A DNA stretch of 64,000 nt from Adiantum capillus-veneris (lineage: Eukaryota; Streptophyta; Polypodiopsida; Polypodiales; Pteridaceae). Positions 34,501 to 46,386 of this stretch are shown here, piece by piece. The notes beneath the pieces were generated by a model. It was not told the DNA's origin. It made no database searches and saw only the letters and a list, made by a program, of their open reading frames with translations. The position numbers were made by a program, and so were the translations under genes. The stretch covers positions 5,248,501 to 5,312,500 of the forward strand of contig CM043968.1 in assembly GCA_014529385.2 (NCBI GenBank), given 5' to 3'. Within the stretch, counting starts at the first letter, position 1; each line of letters starts with the position of its first letter.

Positions 34501-35293
34501 TGTTGGATGCATCCAACGTCTGCAGCCATTTTCACCTTCTCAGGGACATTATTTTTCCATTTTCTATGTATATATTCATGGGCTCACATTGAGTTCCAAG
34601 CTGTATCTATTTATTCACTTCATGTACTTTGGGCGGCCGGCCATAACTTTTAAAAAACCCTAGGTATATAAGTGAATGTAGCTCATGTGAAAGGAAGAGA
34701 TATCATTTTGAGAGAAACCTAGAGTAGAGAAGAAGAAGAAGGAGGCTATGGAGGTGGAAGCATGGAGCCACATGTACTCTCTTCACGGACCAATTGTATG
34801 CATGCAATGAAGATGAGTCCTTTTGCCTTTCCCTTGGTTTTCGTTAAGGTGTGTATTAGTGTCTAGATGGTGTAGATTAAGAACTAATCACTCTCTAATT
34901 TTTGATTGCCTATTGTATGTTTGATTCTAGTAGTGTGTGCATGATTAGATTATTATGTAGATTAAGGATTTGTGCATGCATTGCTCTAATCATAACTCCA
35001 TGAGCTTGGGTGAGCTTGTGATTAGGATGTGACCACGAGGATTAGTAGAGAATGCAACGATTAGCAACCTTGATTGGCATAAGGGTTAGCATGTGTGCAT
35101 ACACTAATCCCCTTCATTTGTTCTCTCTTCTTCCTATTGTAGATAATCTCATGTGATTTCCCCACTCAATTCTATCTCATTTCTCTCACACAATAACCCA
35201 TTTGTGATGTTTCCATGCCCTAGACGGGTCACTACCATCCTTGGATTGATAATTTTGTTGATTCTTTGGAGCTATGCTACGAGGGATTTAACA
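34501..35293 (+). repeat. 5' LTR of element G
   Basis: It starts TGTTGGATGCATCCAACG and ends TTTAACA, with a tRNA-Asp-type primer site beginning three bases later. Terminal TGTT and AACA are inverted repeats. A perfect 16-bp palindrome (34502-34517) lies at the start. Length is 793 bp, and it contains a TATA box. The matching 3' LTR was not found in the window. Confidence 0.75.
34665..34672 (+). promoter_or_regulatory. TATA box in the LTR of element G
   Basis: AGGTATATAAGTGAATG lies about 165 bases into the LTR. Confidence 0.5.
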
Positions 35294-35295
35294 TT

Positions 35296-35313
35296 TGGCG
35301 CCATTTCCGGGGA
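35296..35313 (+). other. Primer-binding site for tRNA-Asp
   Basis: TGGCGCCATTTCCGGGGA matches the complement of the 3' end of plant tRNA-Asp at 16 of 18 positions and follows the LTR end after TT. Confidence 0.8.
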
Positions 35314-37655
35314 TGATAGCCTAAGCTTTAGGAGAATTTTTTAGTATAATCGAGTGTTAGGAGTAGATTTAGGTAGAAAATCCCCAATTTCTCACTAATT
35401 GATTACTAATTTTTGACTACTCCGCTATTAATTCAAGTGCTTTACATGTGTATATGCCTAATTAGAGGTTGAATCATCACTCTTTTGATATGAAATTGTA
35501 AATTTTTTTGACTAAAATTGAGTGATTTTGAGTGTGTAATTAAGGATTTTTCTCTAATTAGGCTCTCTAATTACTCTCAAATCACATGTGTTTTTGTGTT
35601 ACACATAGCTAAATTGTTGATTGGAGTTGTGGTTATTATTCTTATGTGTTTAATTTCATTTAAAATGATGCTACACATGAGATTTTGTGCTCAATTGATT
35701 GTAGGTGAAATGCCATTAAGCGGTTGCTAGTACACACACATGTGTGTAGACGTCCATTGGAGTTAGAAATTGACGCGTTGATCATGAAATTGTGAGTGCA
35801 CTAACCCACTCAAATTGTTGATTTGATTTGCAGGTTTGATTGAATTTTGATTACACAAAAGATTAGTGCAAATTTAAGTGTAATTAGTATGTCCATGTGT
35901 AGACAAAGAATTCACTTTTGAGTGCTAATTATGGCTTAATTGGTGCCAATTAGAATTGTCAAAGGCCATGAATTGTTTGATGATGTGATGACAATGATTG
36001 TTCAAATTTTTGATTGCTAAAATTGCACCATTATGCCGTCAAAATTGCGGTAGAAATTGTGTGTGTGCACTAATTGCCGGATTTATGCTTAATTTTGCTA
36101 GTTTTTGCACACATAATTGAACTAGTACTTGGTTGCAAATTTATGTGTAATTGATTGCATTGCAAATTCCAAAGCAAAATAATCAAGCGTATGTGCATAA
36201 ATTTTCCTAATTGCATCATTAATTTTGCTAAATTTTTGGTCAAAATTGGATTAAAAAAGAGGCAAAAAACAGTCAATTTTTGCATCGATTGATTATCAAA
36301 TGCATTAAAAATTGATTGGGATTGTAATCTTGATGTTTCAAGTGCTAGAAATCAAGTAGAACAAGCTGTATATTTCTTAAAAATAATTTGGCTAATTTTT
36401 GGTAATTATTTCGTTAATTTTTTGTATTTATAGCATTTTTTGAGCTAATTTAGTGCTTAAAATTGTTCAATTTTTATCAAAAATTGATGAAATCATAAAA
36501 ATCTAATGTGAACAATCTATCCAAAACAAAAATTTTGAAACGAGGAACTCTCGCTAAGTTTCTTGTTATTTTTAGCATTTTTTGGGTAATTTTACCTTCT
36601 TGGGCAAATTTTTTTAACTTTGTTGCATCTGTGTATATTTTCACCCGCTTCGCTTTCGTGACCACCGGGCCCCGCTCAACCTCGCCTACATCCACGTTTG
36701 CACTTACCTTGTCCCACACTTGTGGTCCCCCATGTACACACTCTCTAACTAGTCTCCACTCCTTCACCTCGTATGACCCAACCCCTACGCGCAACACACA
36801 CAAACACACACAAAACAAAACAAAAGCAAAATAAACAAAAGAAGAAAAGACCAAAAAGTCAACACATAAAGAAACAAACACACAAAGTCACAAACAAACT
36901 TACACATACCCACACAAACACACACACGTTTTGTATCTCACGCGCACACACAAGACCCAAAAAAAAAAGTTTTTTTTTTTCCAAAAACTCAAAAAACCAA
37001 ATTTTTTGTTTTTTTTTGCTTTTGTTTGTCTTGTTTCTCTTCATTGTTGCATCAAACATCCGCACACGCCCTGTTCACACGGATTTAAGCACGAATAAAC
37101 GCATTTAGAGCCCCAAGAGTCAGATTTCATCCGAAATTGTCCTATTTTGTCAATTTGAGCCGTTTTTAGCATATTTGAGCCAGATCACACACGTAGACCT
37201 TGTTTAACACGGATTTTGACTTTGGGTCTACAATTTTCCAAATTACACGTTTTAGAGCTGTTTCACGTGCAATATTGTATTTTGGCTCGATTTGACCGCA
37301 GAGTCCGATGATTGACCATATTTGACCTCGACTTGCGATAGAGATTTGTTTTGGCCTTGATATTGACGAAGTTTAGCTAGTTAGAGCATGTTCACCCGTG
37401 AGATCTCGATGTGGCTGCTTTTGGCTATTCTTAGCACACCGACGTGCGATTAGAGCTCAATTTCGTTACTCGACCTACATTCGACATACATTTGGCTACG
37501 AGTTTGAACGAGTGACCAATTTTAGAGCCAAATTACACACAAATTTCCACTTGGATAGACCTTCATCATTGCCAGATTACGCCTTGCACCTTGTGCATTG
37601 GTTTATTGCCCCCCCTAGAGCCAGATTTGACCTAGATTGCTAGACTTTGGCAGTC
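35314..37655 (+). other. Long untranslated leader of element G
   Basis: AT-rich to about 36600, then C/A-rich with 'cacacaaacaca' phrases to 36960, a poly-A/poly-T patch (36960-37020) and a run of 'ttt(a/g)agcc' phrases to 37640. No supported frame. Long leaders of this kind are usual in the Athila/Tat branch. Confidence 0.45.
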
Positions 37656-39997
37656 ATGGATCTTGAGGTTCGATCACCTCTAGGATTTCCATCCTCACCA
37701 CCATCTAGGAGACTGACCTCAGCAGAGATCATAGCAAAGTCTAGGGAAGATATGGAGCGTAGGATGAAGAGCCATACTAGTGCACGACCAGAGCTACGAG
37801 CTACAGAGACAGCTACACCTCATATTTTGATTGTTCCTACTATTAGCACACATGCTAGAGAGGTTGTAGACATGGTACCACCTTCCACATTGCCAACCAT
37901 GAACACACCAGATACTGAGCTTTCCAACTCACATGCACCAGATGTACCTATGATTGCTAGATCACCTAGAGTCACCATGATGGTACGAGCCGAGCCTAGG
38001 GTTGACACTCCGAGTATTGAGGAACGAGATGAGATTGTGCTACATTTTGTAGGCCATAGAGGAGCCATGCCTTGGTTTCTTGACCATGATGGACATTCCT
38101 ATACCAGAGGTACCTTCTCAAATGACATAGACCCTTCTATACTGCAGATAGCCAGAGTTCAAAGGAGACATTTTGGTACAACTGAGTTCTTTACTGATGA
38201 ACTCTAGGGCACATACATGTCCCTGCCAACTAGCGCATATGATGCTATTGATAGAGCACATCCGGATGATTGTTTAGATACCCATGTACATCCTAGGATA
38301 GTGCAGTTACGTAGATTGGAGCACACATTGACTTATGTTGATGCTTTTGGGCGTAGATACAGACATGAGCCGACGAGATGGTATATTGAGCCAGCCATGA
38401 GCGTTATGGCATATCTTATTGGAGATCTTCGCTATAGGATTTATAAGGACCCATTGGGTGAGATTTACTATTTGATAATTGGATTTCCCTATTCTCCATG
38501 GCATGGCCAGGATACTAGACAGATACCCACTGAGAGTTCACATACACCTCCTAGACAGATATCCCATACCAGGTCACCTCCCAGAGCTTCATCACCTAGA
38601 CAGATTTTTCCACAGAGCACAATTGATTAGCTGTGATCTAGAGTGATTGAGATGAAGAGAACAAATGATGTGATTAACGATAGGACGAGTAAACTAGAGG
38701 GCCCTACCATGGAGCCACCTACATTGCCAATTCCAGAGGTTGATACTTGTTCTACAAGGGATGTACAGCCTAGTGAGATTGCTCCTACACTAGACACAAG
38801 CACTCAGCCACTAGAGATTGATAGAGTGCCAGATTCCATAGCTATTATTGATGATCCCGTTGCACCTATCATAGAGGTAGATGTCCCACCATAGCCTATA
38901 CATGAGGAGATAGATGATGCACATGAACATGAGAGTGTTGACATTACTACAGAGCCTTTAGAGACCGAGATACCTATAGAGACAGATGCCTACATAGAGA
39001 CACCTACTCATAAGCATTCACCACCAGATTCATTGATGATTGAGCACACAGACCCTCCATGCGAGACACAGACAAATGAGGTATATAGAGACCATGATTG
39101 TCACCCCTCGAGTATAGACGTCACACATCATGATCCAGGGACCCCTTTGATGAGAGTGAATTCTACCATTGTACTTGAGATACCCCGAGATGTAGAACCT
39201 ACATTAGAGGATGTTCCCACCAGGAATAGTCCCACCTATGAGCCACCTAGGACATATCAAGCCTATAGCTCATCATCCAGAGCTTATGATAGGACTACTA
39301 GACATGTTTATGTGCCTCGCACGATGACACCTTTAGACCATTAGCTAGTGATGACATGCCATTTTGGATTGAGTGCCACAACACACATGGTGGAATATCA
39401 CATGGTTGGCTCACATCTAGGCAGTCACTAGAGGCACAGGGATTCTATAGAGGACATAGACAAATTTGGGTTCCTAGACCACAGACCATTGCACATCCTC
39501 CTAGATCTACTACAGTTTCTTTGACCACACCTATGCCACAGAGATCTAGACCATTTTCACGACCATTAGAGAGGCCTACTTCACACCGAGGACATACACA
39601 AGCTAGATATCCATGACCACATATGAGGAGATCTCGACATACCCTCTTTGAGATACCATGGACATTGAAAATTTGGCTACCAAAGAGCCTACCACTTATT
39701 ACACCACAGGGTGCCATGAGCCATAGGTCACCAAAGATTCCTATTGGTCATGGTATTGATTTAGAGCTAGGCAAGAGTCATCCACTGAGGGATTCTAAGC
39801 TACAGAGTTATTTGATGACACAGTCACAAGTTGATGTCATCCCTAGACCCATTACTTGTGCCATAAATTCTACCATCCATATGGAGCTAGGTGCTAGCTA
39901 GCCATTGACCATTAGACAAAGAGCTAGAAGATTACAGGATTTATTATTTGGAGAGAGTTCTCTTATCCCTCCTAGTTGCCCTAGACCATTCACTTGA
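37656..39997 (+). pseudogene. Element G long reading frame, unrecognised product
   Basis: ATG at 37656 (MDLEVRSPLGFPSSPPSRRL). One frame runs to 39344 through stops at 38205, 38628, 38634, 38892 and 39342 (four of five TAG). After a shift, a second frame (39356-39997, stops at 39614 and 39899) completes about 780 codons. The protein is rich in P, T, S, H, R and I. A folded-looking part (38050-38520) contains DEIVLHFVGHRGAMPWFL, HTLTYVDAFGRRYRHEPTRW and MSVMAYLIGDLRYRIYKD. Acidic, proline-rich and basic tracts follow. No gag knuckle or enzyme motif was found. Frame retention over this length shows it was once translated. Confidence 0.5.
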
Positions 39998-41125
39998 GCA
40001 TATTGACTATGGTGCACTATCTGCATGCATTTATACTAGAGGCACTTTTTTCCTACGGGTTTTTTCCCTCTAGGTATCTAGGTTTGAGACCCTAGTTTAG
40101 TATTTCTTTCATTTTGTAATAAAAATTTCACTAGTATGCTGACACACCTTTCTTGGTGGTAGTGTATTGCCTTATGATTTTGCACCATAGATGGACTTCA
40201 GCTTCCAGATTGCATGGTTCCATTGAGCTTCAGAGTTATATGCCGATTTCCACAGCTATTGAGAAGCTGTGCCATATTTTCCAGGTGTATCACTTCCTAG
40301 GCTATATGTTTTTGTACACCTATATTTGCTTATTGTGGCTTTTCATGGTTTGACTGAGTCCATTTTATTATGTCTTGTTATTTTCCAGTAGAGAAAAATA
40401 AGTTTGTACATGCTTTAGTTAATTAACATAGAGTTTAGTCTTATTGATAAGCGTTGAGGTTAGGAGGCTGTGACTTTAGGTTAGCTCATTTACTTGACCT
40501 ACTAGTCCTAGTTGACAAAATTATTATTTAAATTTTTGAGACCTTAGGAGGGTTTTAGGCATAGAGAGGCTTGCTTACTTCACAACAAAGAGCACTAGTA
40601 AGAATACAAAGGATATGGAAGCACAAAAGTCCCACAAGTGTAAAAGCTTAAGCTTGAGGAGAAATCCCAGCTGGATTTTAGTACTTCACTCACTTATAGC
40701 CTATGGTATTAGAGTCCTAGAGATTCCCAGTGGGGTGCTTTTCCTTGAGAAGAAAAAATCCTCGGGCATACAAAATAAGCACTCACAAAAAATGCTCTTA
40801 AAAACAATGTGGAAAAAAAATGAAGAAGAAAAGAGTAAGAAAAATGAAAGAGAAAAAGAAAAGACTTCTATTGAGCTTAAAGTAAAAAATTCAAGCTTTT
40901 GTTTGGAGTTGTACAGTTAGTTAGTTCGCTTATCTCTACTCATAAACACAAATAGGGAATCTTGCCTTTAGATAATTTTTCTAACTTAGGTAGTACTAGA
41001 GATTGTTTTAACCCTTCGTCATAGCTAACTAATTGATAAATGGGAAGTTATTGGGGCTAAGGAAGCCCTATTGATAATAAATCTACGCAAGGTTTTTTGA
41101 TGCTTGAAAACAGGAGACTCTAAGT
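39998..41125 (+). other. 3' non-coding region of element G
   Basis: It contains the T-rich tract near 40050, a palindromic AAGCTTAAGCTT near 40647, and 'ctctaagttggg' near 41117, phrases I associate with the 3' part of Athila-type elements. No LTR start could be defined. Confidence 0.35.
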
Positions 41126-42153
41126 TGGGACAGTGACCCCTCGAGGACCGTTATGCGATAAAGACAATAGGCAAGGTGGACTTGTATGGGACGCAAGAAA
41201 GGGGGCCCAAGTTCAGATTGTGGATGCAATTATGATGCAATATAAAGCAACCAGGATGTATGATAAGGAGGCAACAAAAAGGCAACTAAGCATGGTCAAT
41301 CGAAGCAGGGATCCGCCCAAGAAATTGGAGATGCTTACTGGGTTTTTGGAGCAATACGTGGGTCAAGATAATTCATACCAAACGGCATAGCACAGTATAA
41401 GACTGATGCAAGCCATAGACGACTGATGGGTCCCTCGCTGACAGAGGAGGCTGGACAGTGATGCTACACACATAATGGGTGGAACGTACAAGGTCACAAA
41501 CATAGGCCAACAAATGTTCAGATGAAACAACAAGTATCAGCTAATAGAGATAGTGGGTCAGCCGGCTACGCTCCACCGCTTCATGTACTGCCCATATGGC
41601 ATGAAAATATATCCCAAGGAGCATCAACCCCCAACTACAGCCAACGGGTTTCTTTGTTGATTGCTTGGGGCAAGTGGTATGCTCGTTCAGATGAGCACTA
41701 CAATGCACCCCTTATTGTTACTATGTATGCAAATGAGGACAGTGATGGATAGGTCACGCTTTGTTTTTTGTACGGTGTTGACATGCTTGATGAGGACATT
41801 GAGCTCTCTTATGGGTGAGGAGAGTGTTACGATCTCTCTCCTCGAGTTGGTTTCAAGTTAGTAAGCATGAAATTAGGGATTGATGGAACAAATCGAAACC
41901 CAAGTCTCATAGAATCTGCTTTGTAGGGATAATCCAGATACAACAACTGTCAGGGTGCACCAAGGTAGCTAATCATTGTTGGCCCTTAATGGGCATGCGT
42001 ATAGATAGTTCATGGTTAGCCTATCAAGGATGTTTTGCTGACCAATGCGTGACTGACCCATCAAGAGGGGGGACCACCACACCCAAAACCGCTCCTCTCA
42101 CCCCAAGCTATGCTAGAACTCTTGGTTCTTGAGATTCCTCCAATCCAAGGCCT
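41126..42153 (+). other. Possible LINE ORF1 upstream part
   Basis: Plus frames 41133-41390 and 41522-41752 (with RVSLLIAWGKWYARSDEHYN) and the continuation VTLCFLYGVDMLDEDIEL cover this stretch, without a domain I can name. Position directly upstream of the ORF1 tail suggests broken ORF1 or 5' sequence of the LINE. Confidence 0.3.
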
Positions 42154-42507
42154 TTGTTTCATAACAACTCTAGGAGCACTGCAGGGGTAGGTTCTTCTTC
42201 TAAAGCAGTTGATAAAGGGAAAATGGTTATGGATTTTGAGGGGTTCACATCCTCAAGGAAAACTTTCAAACCAGGGTTCTCATCGGGCTACTCCTCTCAT
42301 AACTTCTATGAAGTGTTAATGGAGGACATGCCCTCCCCTAAAACGTTGGCCTCTATATATACCATAGTGGAACATCATGACTCCAACAAAAAAGCTAAGT
42401 TAACAACTACTGAGGGTGGTTCTCATGGGATTCAATTAGAGGTCCACATACAAGATTTGGACACTTATGATGAAGGCACACAAATGGTTCAAAACACCCC
42501 ATTATGA
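42154..42507 (+). pseudogene. LINE ORF1 C-terminal part (element H)
   Basis: A 117-codon frame, hydrophilic (AVDKGKMVMDFEGFTSSRK, SHNFYEVLMEDMPSPKTL). It ends at a TGA that overlaps the ATG of the endonuclease frame as ATGA (42504-42507). Such an overlap is used by LINEs for stop-and-restart translation of ORF2. The zinc knuckle expected in ORF1 was not seen. Confidence 0.5.
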
Positions 42508-42680
42508 AGCTCTTGACCTTTAATGTTGAGGGGTTTAATGACCCCACAAGACATTATTCCATGAATAAATGGATGCTAGCTTCAGATTTATATGTTTTCC
42601 TTATCCAGGAGCACAAAATCCATAATCGTGCCGCTAAGGTCTTTCATTACAAAGGGTTACATCAATTTGTTTTGGTTTTT

Positions 42681-42719
<39 letters not shown>

Positions 42720-43448
42720 AGGACATCAAGGATATTCAGGTGTTTTGACCTGTGTGAAAGCCTCCTTGCAACCACAATGGCTCCTGGACTGTCTCTTTGG
42801 TCGATGCTCAATCTTCCTTATCTCCACCCTATGGGGTCCTAAAACTATTGTTAATGTCTATGCAAACAGCAAACCTTTGCAAAGCTATGGATTATGGAAG
42901 TGGTTGCAGTTTGTTAAACTCTTAGATGGCATGGTGTGGGAATAATTGAAATGATACCACCTCTACAAAAACCATCTTAACTCGGTTGCAAAGTACCTCA
43001 TGGGATGCTTTAACCTCAATAAAGTGATCAAATTTTTGGCTTTTAACTCACTCTACAAATGCCGAGTTTACAAATTAGATACCACTCTCAATCTCACACT
43101 AAGTCTTTGTCTAGATTAGATAGAATTTACTTTTTGGGCCTAGACTGCTGGCTTCCTTATTTTGCTCACTTGTTTGTGGATATACAAATGCCTTTGTCTG
43201 ATCATTTTCCAATTATATTGAATTTATCTGATGTGCTGGATACTAATGGTTTCAAACTATGTGGTCGTGTGAGACAGCTTATGGTTAACAATCAACTGCT
43301 AGAAAAAGATATGCTTCAAGCCTCTGTGCATAAAGCATGGCCAAAGCCCATGGGACAATCTGGTTTGGAACAAACGGTGAAAACCTGGCTTTATTTCACT
43401 ACAAATATGCAAAATAGTATAAGGAATGTAGGCAAAGCTATGGCATAG
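42504..43448 (+). pseudogene. LINE ORF2 endonuclease domain (element H)
   Basis: Apurinic-type endonuclease that nicks target DNA. The frame begins MKLLTFNVEGFNDPTRHYS, then LYVFLIQEHKIHNRAAK with the catalytic glutamate. It is interrupted by T15G29 (42676-42719) and resumes in another frame with GYSGVLTCVKASLQPQW and TIVNVYANSKPLQSYGLWKW. After stops, SLSRLDRIYFLGLDCW and PLSDHFPIIL (43059-43448) give the C-terminal catalytic SDH motif. Recognisable LINE sequence fades soon after 43448. Confidence 0.8.
42676..42719. repeat. T15G29 homopolymer insertion
   Basis: Fifteen T followed by 29 G, inside the endonuclease frame, shifting it. Confidence 0.9.
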
Positions 43449-43850
43449 CATAAAAGGAGTAGTATTTTGTAGGCATGAGAGGCCAGGGATGTAGGTACTT
43501 TGATGGATTTAGGCTAGACAAGTGCTTAGAGACAAGTACATGCTTAAAAATGTGTGGGTTACACAAAAATGTGTGAAATGTGCATGCTTTTCTTCGAGAC
43601 AATCTATCAAAGAATTATAAGATGCAAATACCTTAAACCCATCTATCAAGCTTGAGTGGTAGAATGGTTGAACCATTTATCCCTTTTTTTAACACACATA
43701 CAACGTGGTGGGGCTAAGAGACAGTTCAAAGCTGCCCGCATGACCTGTTGCACATGCTCTCAATAGATTGTGAGCATTGTAAGGCCATGGTCATGCGAGG
43801 CTTAGTTTCCCATTAGAACGGTCGACAAACTCTGACACTCGTCAGAGTTC
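43449..43850. other. LINE remnant or unassigned sequence
   Basis: Frames are short and I recognise no domain. The LINE region between endonuclease and RT should lie here but cannot be followed. Confidence 0.3.
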
Positions 43851-44045
43851 AACGAGCAGCTTTTCATCTACAGTGACCTGCTTCGTAGTTGCTACTATGC
43901 CTAAAACGGTACAGTTTTAAAACTAAGCTGGTTGAATGCTTTCCAACTAGAGCGAGCAGCTTTCCACCTGCAGTGACCTACTTCGTAGTTTCTACAATGC
44001 CTAAAAACGGTATAGTTTTAAAACTGAGCCGGTTGAATGCCAGTC
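43851..44045. repeat. Two-copy tandem duplication, about 99 bp
   Basis: Units at about 43851-43949 and 43950-44045 share CGAGCAGCTTT, CAGTGACCT, CTTCGTAGTT, ATGCCTAAAA, AGTTTTAAAACT and GGTTGAATGC in order. Confidence 0.85.
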
Positions 44046-44111
44046 AATTCTCTTTCTCTCTCTCCTCGCACTCCCTCTCACTACAAGCTGCTGCATGTGA
44101 CACTCCCAACC

Positions 44112-44327
44112 GAGAGAGAGAGAGAGAGAGAGTGTGTCCTAAACCAATCAACCTTGGCAATGAGCAACTAAATGTGTATACAATGGGGGCAAGGGGTTGC
44201 TTATATAACAATCCCAGTAAATTGCCCTACCAAAGACTTTGACAAATACGTAAAATAAATACCTAAAAGACAAACTAAATAATGGGATCACATTGGGCAG
44301 TTCACTTGAGATGCCTAAACTTTACTA
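44112..44327 (-). repeat. Left LTR of copia-like element I, truncated
   Basis: It matches 46291-46577 from the (GA) tract through ACCAATCAACCTTGGCAATGA to CTAAACTTTA. The outer end of the right copy (46238-46290) has no counterpart, so this copy is truncated. The inner end reads TTTACTA instead of TTTAACA. Confidence 0.7.
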
Positions 44328-44340
44328 CCCTCTTTGCAGC
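44328..44340 (-). other. Polypurine tract of element I
   Basis: The minus strand reads GCTGCAAAGAGGG, directly upstream of the left LTR start. Confidence 0.45.
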
Positions 44341-45277
44341 TCATAGTGGACAGTAATAGTGAAACCAAGTTGATGAAGAAGCTACCATGAACACCCTAGT
44401 AGTGACCACCAACTGGATACACCTCGGTGTTGCTCTCCTCAAATTTGTACCTAAAAGGAATGCCATCTTGAGCATCAATTGCCTTTTTAGAAACTTTGAA
44501 CTGTAGACCATACTACATCCAATAATCCCCATTCGTGAACTGTGAACACATCACGTGCCAAATAAAAAATCCAAGATAATGAACTATTGGAACACATCCT
44601 GTCCATGATCCGACCAACAACAATGAATTGGCTAGCCCATCCATAGTGTTTTAGACGTCTTATTGAATCCCTTCCAAATGCATATGCATTGAACTGCGAC
44701 CCACGGGTCCAAACACCAATAATTTGAACTCCAATACAAGGGTCTAAGTTAATTATAGGAAGCATTGCTTGCCCCTCTCTGCCACTCAAAAGCCTCTCTC
44801 TAGGTGAATCTAGTGGTGACACCTGTCGTTTGACTAGAAATCTGACGTCAAGGCCACTCTGGCCACCACCACGAGTGCCATGTCGATCTCTTCTGCCAAA
44901 TCTTTATTATTGTAATCTCTATCCAGCTTTCCTTTGTCCTTGTCTATTTGTGAGTTCCTGCTTTTGCCTTTGGCTTCAAACTCTTGAGCCAAATGAAGTG
45001 TCAAATCACAATCATGACTATGGTCGTACCTCTTGGGTATTGAGGCAGCTAACTGAGTACTGGTATTGCCATCCATGTTTAACAAACCTTTCCTATTGTC
45101 CTCTAACAAGCTCCTCCATTTGCTTTTGACTTCATGAACTTGAGCCAAACAATGTGTCGGGTTCCTTGAGGACTGTGCCGGTGTACATGATGCTAAATGG
45201 ATGGTTGATGATCCGTTATCCATAGATTTTGGTTGTCTTTGGTCAATGTCGTCGCACCTCGAGCAAGGTAGGAACAT
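44341..45277 (-). other. Interior minus frames of element I, unknown
   Basis: Frame 45277-44834 (147 codons) has charged segments (LAQVHEVKSKWRSLLEDN, LAQEFEAKGKSRNSQIDKDK). Frames 44822-44487 and 44532-44341 read NLDPCIGVQIIGVWTRGSQF and FYLARDVFTVHEWG. I cannot assign a family. Two similar LAQ-x-E-K phrases 40 residues apart suggest an internal duplication. They could be captured host exons or degraded retroelement sequence. Confidence 0.3.
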
Positions 45278-45810
45278 ATTGAAGTTGCAAGATCCGGTAA
45301 TTGGGTACCTTCTTGCACTCCAAAAAAATGGTCATACAAACCAAGCCAAAAAAGATCCAAGCCGCTTAAACTCCACCGCAAAGGAAGCTCCACACGCAAT
45401 GGGCTCCACACAATCTGCTATCCTTCTGTGAAATCCAAAACTCTATCACCGATATCCGCTCCGCATGTTTTCCATATGGTAGGCCTCAAACAAATCCAAA
45501 GATCCATAATAAACTGTGCATAGCAATGGCTAAGAATTTCATCCATGCTGCACAAAATTTCCCAAGACGATCCACACTTACTGCAATCCTCACCTCCAAG
45601 AGCTGCAAGATTGACACGAAGCCAATGCCCAAAGGCGATCTTTCATGCCCTCTCTTAATTCCTGCTCCCAAGCCAAGACTACTTCTCAAATGAACACTCC
45701 TCAAGCCAGTCACCACCATTGCCCAGTGGGCAATCACAAGCCCACGATACATTCTCCAAAGCCTTGTCAATGTCCTGTACCAAAGAGCCCACTACCTTTA
45801 GCAAGCAATG

Positions 45811-46101
45811 TTTTAAAATGCTCAAACCAATAGGGGGGGCGGGGAGGGTCGTTGCCTAGGGAAGCTGCCACAGTCGGTGTTTCAAAATGCAGGTTAGAAG
45901 GAGAGGGGTCACTAAGATGCTACATGGTAGCATTTCAAAATGCCGGGAAACAGGGGGCGGGGGCAGGGTGCTGACTGCCGGCGTTTTAAACGCTAGGAGG
46001 AAAAGCTCTCGGCACCACTACACACAGCAACATTTTAGAACACAAGTAGGGAAACAGAAGACACTGCCGAACACTGCTAGGCACATCGTCTTAAAACGCA
46101 A
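45811..46101. repeat. Diverged tandem repeat of about 50 bp with palindromic core
   Basis: A core of the form GC(A/G)TTTTAAAA(C/T)GC recurs at about 45811, 45880, 45930, 45980, 46031 and 46089. The copy at 45980 (GCGTTTTAAACGC) is closest to a perfect palindrome. Spacers are G-rich and vary. Confidence 0.6.
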
Positions 46102-46224
46102 GTGGGGTTTAGCCTATGGACTACCGGAAAGGGAGGGAGAAGGGCTGGGGGGGGGTAACCTTTAAAAACGCTGCTTCTTCTTCTTCTCCGGATTGCTCCT
46201 CCACACCAAGGGCCTCAAGCCGCG

Positions 46225-46237
46225 TGCTTTGATACCA
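46225..46237 (-). other. Primer-binding site for tRNA-iMet (element I)
   Basis: The minus strand reads TGGTATCAAAGCA, one change from the usual copia site TGGTATCAGAGC, directly after the LTR end CTTTAACA. Confidence 0.8.
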
Positions 46238-46288
46238 TGTTAAAGTTGACGATGTGAAAGCGTAGAGACCAAGGGGAGTGAGCACGAG

Positions 46289-46386
<98 letters not shown>

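Larger units (their letters stand above)
34501..41125 (+). mobile_element. Element G: large non-autonomous Athila/Tat-type LTR element
   Basis: 5' LTR, primer site, a 2.3-kb leader, a long unrecognised reading frame (37656-39997) and a 3' region with a pyrimidine-rich tract (ggcacttttttcc, ggttttttccctc near 40050) and AAGCTTAAGCTTGAGGAG (near 40647). No gag, protease or polymerase domain was recognised. It sits inside gag F. The right boundary near 41125 is where the sequence character changes to LINE-like, and is approximate. Confidence 0.55.
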
